30,303 nt of DNA from JBFFXF01 sp041569895. Lineage in GTDB: Bacteria > Planctomycetota > UBA8108 > JACQVS01. Positions 23,403 through 30,303 of this stretch are shown in pieces. The DNA is taken from assembly GCA_041569895.1 (NCBI GenBank), contig JBFFXF010000062.1:1-30303 (forward strand). The letters are read 5' to 3'. Made by a program: the position numbers and the translations under genes. The notes under the pieces were generated by a model. That model saw only the letters and a program-made list of their open reading frames with translations. It did not search any database and was not told the DNA's origin. The stretch's first letter is position 1, and each line of letters begins with the position of its first letter.

Positions 23403-26400
23403 GACCGCTGCGGCTGTCGATCAGCGCGTTCGGGTCGTACGCGGGCAGCGAGGTGCTCGACTTCGGCGAGCTCGGCGACCGGACGTTCTTCCTGATCCAC
23501 GGTCCGACGGGCGCCGGCAAGACGACGATCTTCGACGCCATCTGCTTCGCGCTCTACGGCGTGACGTCCGGGTGCGAGCGGGACGGCCGGCAGATGCGGA
23601 GCGACCTTTGCGATCCCGAGACGCCGACCGAGGTGACGCTCGATTTCGCCCTCGGTCGCGACGTCCACCGCGTGCAACGGCGCCCGCGACAGGAGCGCCC
23701 GCGCGAGCGCGGCGACCGCGCCCGATGGCATCCGGCCGAGGCGACCCTGTGGCGGCGCGACGGCGAGAACGGCTGGACGGTGGTCGCCACGCAGTGGAGG
23801 CGCGTCACCGAGGAGATCGAGCGGCGGCTCGGTCTGCGTCACGATCAGTTCCGCCAGGTGGCGATGTTGCCGCAGGGACAGTTCCGGCGGCTTCTCACCG
23901 CGGGGTCCGACGAGCGCGAGACCATCCTCGAGACGCTTTTCGGGACCAGCACGTACCGCCGCATCGAGGAGGCGCTGAAGGAGTCGGCCCGCTCGACCTC
24001 CGAGGCGATGCGGGACCTCGCGCGGCAGCGCACGATCATACTCGCGCAGGCGGCCGCGGAGAGCCGCGACGCCATCGCGAAGACGCTCGAGGCGCGCGAG
24101 GCGGCGCTCGGCGAGGTGCGGGCGGACTTCGAGCGCCTGCGCGGCGAGCAGACGCTCGTCCGGGAAGAGCTGGCGACTGCCCGACGATTCCTCGAGCGCA
24201 TGCGCGAGGCCCTCGAGGCGGACGCGAAGCTGCGGGCGCTCGAGGCGACCGCGGACGCCATCGATGCGCAGCGCGTGCGCCTGACGCGAGCGCGGGCGGC
24301 GTCGCCACTCGCCGACCTCGACCGCCGCGTGGCGGATCTCGTGCAGAGGGCCGCCGAGGCGCGACGGCGTCTCGACACGGCCCGGACGGATCTCGACCGG
24401 GCCGCGCTTGCGCGCGACGAGGCGGAGGAGGCGCTCCTCCGCGAGAGCTCGCGCCGTGGAGAGCTCGACGCGGTTCGCGAGCGTCTCGCGCGCCTGCGTG
24501 AGCTCGCGAAACGGGCTCGCGACCTCGAGCAGGCCCGCTCGGAGGCGAGCGCCGCGGCCACGGCGGTCGATCGGGCGCGCGCTGCGTTCGACCGCGAGTC
24601 CGGTGGGCTCGCACGACTTCGCCAGGAGATCGACAACCTCCGGGACCGCGTGCGCGATCTCGAGTCGAAGGCGGCGCTGCTCGAATCGCACCGCGTCACC
24701 GAGCGTGATCTGACGGTGGCGCTGGAGCGGCGGCAGCGGCTCCAGCGGATCGAGAGCGAGGTCGCTGCGCAGCGCTGGCACCTCGACGCGGCGCTCGAGC
24801 GACTCGACGCGGCGGACGAGGCCTGCTCGACGCGGCGCGAGGAGCTCGAGCGGCTCGAGCGCGCCTGGCTCCAGGGGCAGGCCGCCGTGCTCGCGGGACG
24901 TCTCGAGGCGGGCGAGGCCTGTCCGGTGTGCGGCTCGACCGAGCACCCGCGTCCGGCTCGCTCCGACGGGGACGTCCCCACCGAGGACGTCATCGCCGGG
25001 CTCCGGGAGACGTGCGCCGCGCTCGAGCGCGACCGGGAGCGGCAGCGCGAGTCGGCCGCCTCGACGGAGCGCGGGCTGCACCAGCTCGAGGCCGACCGCA
25101 CGGCGCTCAGGGAGAGTCTCGGCGAGCGCGCCGACGAGTCACTCGAGGAGCTCGAGCGGTGCCTCGCCGGGGCGCGGCGGGCCCGTGCCGGGGCCGAGCG
25201 TGCCGCGACGGAACGAACCGGCGCGGTCGAGGCGCTGCGCGTCGCGGAGGATCGCCGCAGAGCCGCCGAGGAGACGCTCGAGAAGCGCCGTCGGGCGCTG
25301 GCCGCCGCGGAGAAGGAGCGCGACCGGCTCGAGGCGTTCCTCGACGCCTGTACGCTCGATCTCCCCGCGGAGCTTCGCGACGAGCTTTCCGGCGAGCTGC
25401 GCGAGGTCGACTCGATCGAGCGCTCGGTCGAGGGGGCCGCGGAGGCGGCGCGACGGATGGAGGCCGCGCTCGAGGACGCCCGGCGGCGCCACGCGGTCGC
25501 CACCGAGCGCGTCGCCGTCTCCACCGCGGAGGTGAAGCACCTCGAGGAGGCCGTCGACACCGCCGACGGCGCTCTCGTCGCCGAGCGCGAGGGGTTCGAG
25601 CGCGGGCTCGCGGACGCTGGCTTCACCGGACGCGTGGACTTCGAGGCCGCCCGCCTGACCTCCGCCGAGACCGAGCGGCTCGACGGCGAGATCCGCAACC
25701 ACGAGGTCGAGCTGCGCGCCGCCAGGGAACGCGCCGAGCGCGCCCGGGAGGCCATCGGCGACTCCACGCCGCCCGACGTCGATGGCATCGAGTCGCGCCT
25801 GGCGTCGATCACGCGGCAGCTCGACGAGCGGCTGCAGCAGGAGGCGAAGCTCGACGAGCAGCGCCGCCAGACGAGGCACTGGCTCGACGCCGTCGCGGCG
25901 GTCGAGACGAAGCTCGCCGGGCTCGAGGAGGAGTATCGCGTCCTCGGTCGTCTCGCGGAGGTCGCCGGCGGGCAGAACCGCTTCAAGCTGACCTTCCAGC
26001 GCTTCGTGCTCTCGGCGTTCCTCGACGACGTCCTCGTCGCGGCGACCGGCCGCCTGCGCGTCATGAGCCGCGGGCGCTTCCACCTGCAGCGCTCGCGAGC
26101 CAGCGCCGACCGGCGGCGGCACGGCGGACTCGACCTCGAGATCTACGACACCTGGACCGGCACCGGACGTCCGGCCGCGACGCTCTCCGGCGGTGAGAGC
26201 TTCCTCGCCTCGCTCGCCCTCGCGCTCGGCCTCTCCGACGTCGTCCAGGCCCACGCCGGCGGCATCCGCCTCGACGCGCTCTTCGTCGACGAGGGCTTCG
26301 GCAGCCTCGACCCCGAGTCCCTCGACCTCGCCCTGCGCGCCTTCATCGACCTCCGCCAGACCGGCCGCCTGGTCGCCATCATCTCCCATGTCCCGGAGCT

Positions 26401-26476
26401 CCGGGAGCGCATCGACGCGCGCCTGGAGGTGATGGCGGAACGACGGGGGAGCCGGACTCGGTTTGTGGTTGGGTGA
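23399..26476 (+). CDS. sbcC: DNA repair ATPase SbcC (Rad50 family)
   Basis: SbcC is the SMC-like ATPase that pairs with SbcD. The start is GTG 23399, overlapping the sbcD stop, because it gives the standard N-terminus (RPLRLSISAFGSYAGSE) and a GGAGG lies upstream; an ATG further upstream at 23210 would only re-read sbcD in another frame. The product is 1025 residues. Walker A is GPTGAGKTT (35-43). The Q-loop region reads LPQGQFRRLL. Long Arg/Glu/Ala-rich coiled coils flank the zinc hook CPVC (about 508-511). The signature TLSGGESFLAS (about 928), Walker B LFVDEGFGSLD (about 960) and H-loop ISH follow. All parts needed for ATP-driven dimerisation are present. Eighteen bases past the stop a low-complexity repeat region begins, with no ordinary terminator. 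Confidence 0.96.
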   Translation: MRPLRLSISAFGSYAGSEVLDFGELGDRTFFLIHGPTGAGKTTIFDAICFALYGVTSGCERDGRQMRSDLCDPETPTEVTLDFALGRDVHRVQRRPRQERPRERGDRARWHPAEATLWRRDGENGWTVVATQWRRVTEEIERRLGLRHDQFRQVAMLPQGQFRRLLTAGSDERETILETLFGTSTYRRIEEALKESARSTSEAMRDLARQRTIILAQAAAESRDAIAKTLEAREAALGEVRADFERLRGEQTLVREELATARRFLERMREALEADAKLRALEATADAIDAQRVRLTRARAASPLADLDRRVADLVQRAAEARRRLDTARTDLDRAALARDEAEEALLRESSRRGELDAVRERLARLRELAKRARDLEQARSEASAAATAVDRARAAFDRESGGLARLRQEIDNLRDRVRDLESKAALLESHRVTERDLTVALERRQRLQRIESEVAAQRWHLDAALERLDAADEACSTRREELERLERAWLQGQAAVLAGRLEAGEACPVCGSTEHPRPARSDGDVPTEDVIAGLRETCAALERDRERQRESAASTERGLHQLEADRTALRESLGERADESLEELERCLAGARRARAGAERAATERTGAVEALRVAEDRRRAAEETLEKRRRALAAAEKERDRLEAFLDACTLDLPAELRDELSGELREVDSIERSVEGAAEAARRMEAALEDARRRHAVATERVAVSTAEVKHLEEAVDTADGALVAEREGFERGLADAGFTGRVDFEAARLTSAETERLDGEIRNHEVELRAARERAERAREAIGDSTPPDVDGIESRLASITRQLDERLQQEAKLDEQRRQTRHWLDAVAAVETKLAGLEEEYRVLGRLAEVAGGQNRFKLTFQRFVLSAFLDDVLVAATGRLRVMSRGRFHLQRSRASADRRRHGGLDLEIYDTWTGTGRPAATLSGGESFLASLALALGLSDVVQAHAGGIRLDALFVDEGFGSLDPESLDLALRAFIDLRQTGRLVAIISHVPELRERIDARLEVMAERRGSRTRFVVG

Positions 26477-26491
26477 GGGGGGTCGATCGCG

Positions 26492-26522
26492 GTCCTCGTG
26501 CTCGTCCTCGTCCTCGTCCTCG
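26492..26522 (+). repeat. GTCCTC-type hexamer array after sbcC
   Basis: About five units of GTCCTC (one unit GTGCTC) begin 16 bp after the sbcC stop and run to 26522. This is the first block of the three-part repeat region at this locus; it has no counterpart at 15018-15219. Confidence 0.8.
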
Positions 26523-26540
26523 ATGACTCGAGAAAACGTA

Positions 26541-26585
26541 CCCGTACCCGTACCCGTACCCGTACCCGTTCCCGTGCCCGTTCCC
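26541..26585 (-). repeat. CCCGTN array with eight GGG runs on the minus strand (G-quadruplex pattern, locus 2)
   Basis: CCC runs occur every 6 bp at 26541, 26547, 26553, 26559, 26565, 26571, 26577 and 26583, with uniform 3-nt spacers. The minus strand therefore reads (GGGNNN) eight times, a textbook G-quadruplex pattern. The G-rich strand is the template for sbcC, the same polarity as at 15175-15219 relative to the gene ending there. Confidence 0.88.
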
Positions 26586-26605
26586 GTCCTCGAGGGGTCT
26601 GGTTA

Positions 26606-26702
26606 CGGAGTCCGATGGCCGACTCCGATGCCGATGGCCGATACCGATTCCGACTCCGACACCGACTCCGATTCCGACACCGATTCCGACACCGATTCCG
26701 AT
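26606..26702. repeat. CCGAYN hexamer array (locus 2)
   Basis: The block begins with CGGAGTCCGA (26606-26615), shared with the junction at 15119-15128 (reverse complement). It continues as about fifteen units of CCGATN, CCGACT and CCGACA up to the stop codon of gnd at 26702. The block has the same unit family as 15018-15128, read on the opposite strand. Confidence 0.85.
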
Positions 26703-28207
26703 CACACCGTATACGTACCCGCGGCCACATCCCCCCCCGTCCCCGTCCAGTTGGTGTGGAAGAACTCGCCGCGGGGGCGGTCGACGCGCTCGTAGGTGTG
26801 GGCGCCGAAGTAGTCGCGCTGGGCCTGGAGGAGGTTGGCCGGGAGGCGGGCGCTGCGGTAGCCGTCGTAGAAGGCGAGCGCCGTCGACAGCGCGGGCGCG
26901 GGGACGCCGAGGTCGACCGCCGTCTTGACGACGCGGCGCCAGGCGGGCTGGCAGCGGTCGACCACCTTGCGGAAATAGTCGTCGACGAGCAGGTTGCTCA
27001 GGGCGGGGTTGGTGTCGTACGCCTCCTTGATCTTGCCGAGGAAGACGCTGCGGATGATGCAGCCGCCGCGCCACATCGAGGCGACGCCGCCGTAGTTCAG
27101 GTTCCAGCCGTACTCGCGGGCCGCCTCGCGCATCAGCATGAAGCCCTGCGCGTACGAGACGATCTTCGATGCGAGCAGCGCCTGCTCGAGGTCGTCGACG
27201 AGCGCGGCGCGGTCGTCCGGCGCGCGTGCGTCCGGGCCGCGGAGGATCTCGGCGGCCTGCACGCGCTCGTCCTTCAGCGCCGAGAGGCATCGCGCGTAGA
27301 CCGCCTCGGCGATCAGCGTCACCGGGATGCCGAGCTCGAGTGAGCTGATGCCGGTCCACTTGCCGGTCCCCTTCTGTCCGGCGGTGTCGAGGATCTTCTC
27401 GACCAGCGGCTCGCCGTTCTCCTCGAATCCGAGGATGTCCCGCGTGATCTCGATCAGGTAGCTGTCGAGCTCGCCCTCGTTCCATCGCGCGAAGACCTCG
27501 TGCATCTCGCGGGGCGTCATGCCGAGGCCCGCCTTCATCAGGTGGTACGCCTCGCAGATCAGCTGCATGTCGCCGTACTCGATGCCGTTGTGGACCATCT
27601 TGACGTAGTGGCCGGCGCCGTCCTCCCCCACCCAGTCGCAGCAGGGCAGGCCGTCGGGGGCCCTGGCGGCGATCGACTGGAAGATCTCGCGCACGTGCGG
27701 CCACGCGTCGGGGTTGCCGCCGGGCATGATCGACGGTCCGTGCCGAGCGCCCTCCTCGCCGCCCGACACGCCGGTGCCGATGTAGAGGAGCCCCCGCCCG
27801 GCGAGCTCGCGCGTGCGGCGGATGGTGTCCCGGTAGAGCGAGTTGCCGCCGTCGATCAGGATGTCGCCCGCCTCGAGGAGCGGCGCCACTTGCTCGATGG
27901 TCGCATCGACGGCGTCGCCGGCCTTGACCATCAGCATGACGCGACGCGGCTTCTTGAGGTGAACCACCATCTCCTCGAGCGAGCGGGCGCCGATGATCGC
28001 CGTGCCCTTCGCCGGGCCGTCGAGGAAGTCGTCGACCTTCGAGACGGTGCGGTTGTACGCGACCACCGTGTACCCGTGGTCGTTCATGTTGAGGATCAGG
28101 TTCTGGCCCATGACGGCCAGGCCGATCACCGCAATGTCGGCCTGAGCGCTGCCGGCCGGAGCAATGTCGGCCGGGGTGCCGTCGGCGCTCGCCTCGCGTG
28201 CTGCCAT
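26702..28207 (-). CDS. gnd: 6-phosphogluconate dehydrogenase, decarboxylating
   Basis: Gnd oxidises and decarboxylates 6-phosphogluconate to ribulose 5-phosphate with NADP+ in the pentose phosphate pathway. The 501 residues show the dinucleotide fold IGLAVMGQNLILNM (28-41) with NRT following strand 2, then GGNSLYRDT, GVSGGEEGARHGPSIMPGG, the catalytic GHYVKMVHNGIEYGDM (Lys and Glu present), and the C-terminal domain ending near FFHTNW. The ATG at 28207 has AAGGA 7 nt upstream. About 22 extra Ala-rich residues precede the usual start. A Gly-rich tail of about 14 residues follows HTNW and ends at the edge of the hexamer array, so the repeat may have shifted the stop codon. It lies 29 bp after the HAD gene, in a sugar-phosphate cluster. 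Confidence 0.96.
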   Translation of the reverse strand: MAAREASADGTPADIAPAGSAQADIAVIGLAVMGQNLILNMNDHGYTVVAYNRTVSKVDDFLDGPAKGTAIIGARSLEEMVVHLKKPRRVMLMVKAGDAVDATIEQVAPLLEAGDILIDGGNSLYRDTIRRTRELAGRGLLYIGTGVSGGEEGARHGPSIMPGGNPDAWPHVREIFQSIAARAPDGLPCCDWVGEDGAGHYVKMVHNGIEYGDMQLICEAYHLMKAGLGMTPREMHEVFARWNEGELDSYLIEITRDILGFEENGEPLVEKILDTAGQKGTGKWTGISSLELGIPVTLIAEAVYARCLSALKDERVQAAEILRGPDARAPDDRAALVDDLEQALLASKIVSYAQGFMLMREAAREYGWNLNYGGVASMWRGGCIIRSVFLGKIKEAYDTNPALSNLLVDDYFRKVVDRCQPAWRRVVKTAVDLGVPAPALSTALAFYDGYRSARLPANLLQAQRDYFGAHTYERVDRPRGEFFHTNWTGTGGDVAAGTYTV

Positions 28208-28236
28208 CGGTTGTCCTTTCTTTCGCCCGGCCGCCG

Positions 28237-29130
28237 TCACGCGGACGTCGTCCAGGGCGGGTTCTCGGGGAGGTAGCGCTCGAACTCGGCGATCAGCGCG
28301 GCCTCGTAGTCGCCGGCGTAGGCGCCCGCGAAGAAGCGGTCGATCGCCTCGTCGTGGAAACGCCTCCACGATGCCTCCTCGTCCCCGGGGTTGATCGGGT
28401 AGAAGAGGACGCCGTTCGCTCGCGCCGCCTTGAGGTCGCCGGGGGCGTCGCCGATCATCAGGCACTGCGCCGGGTCGTACTTGTCGCCCGATGCGTGGCG
28501 GATGTGCTCGGTCTTCGTTCCCATCTCCTGGCCGCAGATGACGCGAACGAATCCGGCGATGCCGTGCTCCTCCCACTCCCGCTGGAGCGCCTCCGTCGGC
28601 GTCTGCGAGCAGACGATGGCGTCCGCGCGAGCGGCGAGCTTCTCGAGGCTCTCGCGTACGAGCGGGAACGGCGGCACGTCGCGCACGATCTTCTTGACCG
28701 CCGCGTTGACGTCCTCCGACCACGCCAGCACTCGCCGGAGGTCCGGATCGGAGCCGCGCTCGACCTCGGCCGCGAGGGTGGCGTTGCCCAGCTTGGTCTC
28801 GCGCTCGATCCAGGCGCGCAGCCCGGCCATCTTCGGCACCTCGACGCCGCGCGCCCTGACCTCCGGCCGGGCGGCGATGAGGTCGAGCGCCCGGACCACG
28901 GCCGGGAAGCGGTTGACGCCGCGGGTCTTCGAGTACAGGTTGACGAACTCCCACGTCTCGCGGGCGTACTTCGACACCGGCTGCATGCCGAAGTGATTGA
29001 CGAACTGCGGGCAGAAGCACTCCTTCTGCTTGATCTCCATGGTGTCGAAGATGCAGCCGTCGGAATCGATGCCGACGAAGAAGTCATGCTCGCGCGGGAG
29101 CGCCCTGAGCTTGTCGATGGCGTCGGTCAT
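28237..29130 (-). CDS. HAD-superfamily phosphatase
   Basis: The product is 297 residues with all four HAD motifs: motif I GIDSDGCIFDT (nucleophile D22, acid D24), motif II Ser/Thr in VCSQTP, motif III Lys in GTKTEHI, and motif IV MIGDAPGDLKAA. An alpha-helical cap (about 40-160) follows motif I, as in C1-type enzymes of the phosphoglycolate phosphatase/phosphonatase kind. The loop after motif I is Cys-containing (KQKECFCPQF). The substrate cannot be read from sequence. Its place between a phosphofructokinase and gnd suggests a sugar phosphate or a damaged metabolite (inference). The ATG at 29130 has GAGAGG upstream; gnd follows 29 bp after the stop. Confidence 0.87.
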   Translation of the reverse strand: MTDAIDKLRALPREHDFFVGIDSDGCIFDTMEIKQKECFCPQFVNHFGMQPVSKYARETWEFVNLYSKTRGVNRFPAVVRALDLIAARPEVRARGVEVPKMAGLRAWIERETKLGNATLAAEVERGSDPDLRRVLAWSEDVNAAVKKIVRDVPPFPLVRESLEKLAARADAIVCSQTPTEALQREWEEHGIAGFVRVICGQEMGTKTEHIRHASGDKYDPAQCLMIGDAPGDLKAARANGVLFYPINPGDEEASWRRFHDEAIDRFFAGAYAGDYEAALIAEFERYLPENPPWTTSA

Positions 29131-29206
29131 TCAGCCTCTCGCGTTCACGCGTTGTCCGAGTCGAGGACCCGTCGCGGTCACCTCTCGCCGGACCTGCGGC
29201 GGGCGG

Positions 29207-30303
29207 TCATTTCTCGCGCTTGCGGTCCGCTTCCGGGACGTACTCCGGCAGCCTTCTCTCCGCGAACGCCGGCTTCAGCCGGCTGAAGCGCTGCACGCCG
29301 TTGATCACCGGCACGCTCACCCAGTCCTCGCCGACCAGCGGGCGCGCGTAGGCGACGAACGCATCGGTGACGTCGGTGCGGCTCGGCGCGATCCAGTCCG
29401 CCGGGAAGAAGCGCTCCGAGTTGGCGACCTCTTCGAGCGGCACCCGATCGTAGCGCACGTTGTAGATGACGCCCGGCTCGCGCAGGATGGTCGACATCCA
29501 CCCGTTCCCCTCCTCCCTCGCGACGAGGACCGCCTTCTGGCCGACGCGGTACGCCTCGTCGAGGTCGACCGTCGACGCCAGCGCGATGGTGTGACGCTGG
29601 TCGGTGCCGGAGACGTTCGCGCGCGCCGAGCCCTTCGCCGGCAGCCCGCGGTCGTTGAGGTAGTTGATCACCGCCTGGGCGACGGTCATCTTGCTCGCGG
29701 AGTACTGCGTGTGGCCGAAGGAGTCTCTCGACGCGCCGAGCTCGCCGACGTCGAAGCCCTCGGAGATCACCGCCAGGCACCGGCCGTGCTCGCGGACGCA
29801 GTCGTTCACCGAGTCGGCGAGCTCATCGAGCGACAGCTTCGATTCAGTCATGAAGATGCGCAGCGGCATCTCGCGCCCGGGGTCGGCGAGACGCGCGGCG
29901 GCCGGGATGAAGCCGATCTTCCGGCCCATCGCCTGGAGGACGAGCACCGGGTCGGACGGCGACGAGCCGGCGTTCTCCTCGTTGGCGGCGCGCACCACCG
30001 TCGACCAGTACTTCGCCACGCTGCCGTAGCCGGGCGTGTGGTCGATGAGCCGGAACTCGGGATCGCCGACGTCGTTGTCGATGGTCTTCGGCACGCCCGC
30101 GGCGACGAGGTCGAGACCCTTCTCGCGCGCGAGGAGCGCCACCTTGTTGGCGGTGTCCATCGAGTCGTTGCCGCCGTTGTAGAAGAAGAAGCCGACGTCG
30201 TGCGCGCGGAAGACCTCGATGATGCGATCGAAGTCCTCCCGCTGGTGCTCCTTGAGCTTGTAGCGGCACGTCCCGATGGCGCCCGCCGCCGGCGTCGTGC
30301 GCA
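29207..30303 (-). CDS. pfp: Phosphofructokinase, probably PPi-dependent (5' end cut by window)
   Basis: The enzyme phosphorylates fructose 6-phosphate. About 365 codons are visible; the frame stays open to the window edge beyond the internal Met at 30160, so the true start lies outside. The phosphoryl-donor loop reads YNGGNDS, with Asp where ATP enzymes have Gly (GGDGS), and the catalytic loop reads VPKTIDND, with Lys in place of the Gly of PGTIDND. Both changes mark pyrophosphate-dependent enzymes, which work reversibly in glycolysis and gluconeogenesis. MGRKIGFIPAAARLAD and ISEGFD, typical of the substrate site, are present. A HAD phosphatase and gnd follow, so the cluster links glycolysis and the pentose phosphate pathway. 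The donor preference is inferred from these two loops. Confidence 0.9.
   Translation of the reverse strand, partial: RTTPAAGAIGTCRYKLKEHQREDFDRIIEVFRAHDVGFFFYNGGNDSMDTANKVALLAREKGLDLVAAGVPKTIDNDVGDPEFRLIDHTPGYGSVAKYWSTVVRAANEENAGSSPSDPVLVLQAMGRKIGFIPAAARLADPGREMPLRIFMTESKLSLDELADSVNDCVREHGRCLAVISEGFDVGELGASRDSFGHTQYSASKMTVAQAVINYLNDRGLPAKGSARANVSGTDQRHTIALASTVDLDEAYRVGQKAVLVAREEGNGWMSTILREPGVIYNVRYDRVPLEEVANSERFFPADWIAPSRTDVTDAFVAYARPLVGEDWVSVPVINGVQRFSRLKPAFAERRLPEYVPEADRKREK

Noticed and set aside
26492..26702. CRISPR array
   Set aside because: The units are 6 bp and contiguous, with no unique spacers of constant length and no cas genes.

Overview
The window is high-GC bacterial DNA, by eye about two-thirds G+C, and densely coding. 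Two secreted proteins end in dockerin-like calcium-binding modules of the 'GD.N.DG.VDISD...L..LF.GG' type. One protein joins FG-GAP/VCBS repeats to a BNR domain. Together with a type IV pilus cluster, these features suggest an uncultivated Planctomycetota or related phylum. That assignment is inference from protein style; no marker gene is present.

Region 1 (1-11904, all minus strand) is a colinear run. In transcription order it holds a secreted coiled-coil protein with four PDZ domains, shikimate kinase aroK, prepilin peptidase pilD, an OmpA-domain envelope protein, retraction ATPase pilT, extension ATPase pilB, platform protein pilC, membrane sensor kinase pilS and the sigma-54 activator pilR, which is cut by the window start. 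It encodes the motor, processing and control parts of a type IV pilus (or related secretion) machine. No pilin or secretin gene is visible. A good sigma-70-like promoter lies upstream of the PDZ gene.

Region 2 (11905-15244) is a mosaic. It has a tRNA-Leu(GAG) with a textbook terminator and a beta-propeller/dockerin gene of visibly lower G+C. A 30-bp direct repeat brackets that gene. About 770 bp hold no convincing gene, and low-complexity G-rich arrays follow. A 56-codon membrane ORF is possible.

Region 3 (15245-22046) encodes mainly exported or membrane proteins: a VCBS-BNR (sialidase-like) fusion behind a lipoprotein aldose 1-epimerase (a likely two-gene sugar-processing unit), a divergent membrane-anchored HEAT-repeat protein, and a secreted protein with four six-cysteine modules plus a dockerin-like end.

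Region 4 (22230-26476) is the sbcD-sbcC nuclease operon, overlapping by 4 bp. Region 5 (26702-30303, minus) carries sugar-phosphate genes: a phosphofructokinase with PPi-type motifs (cut by the window end), a HAD phosphatase and 6-phosphogluconate dehydrogenase.

The most unusual signal is a composite intergenic repeat seen twice, just downstream of the VCBS-BNR gene and of sbcC. Each copy reads, from the stop codon outward, a CCCGTN-type hexamer array, the shared 10-mer CGGAGTCCGA, then a CCGAYN hexamer array. In both copies the first array puts seven or eight regularly spaced GGG runs on the template strand, a canonical G-quadruplex pattern. A third, more degenerate G/C-run locus follows the tRNA terminator. 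The six-cysteine repeat protein is the best candidate for an undescribed protein family.
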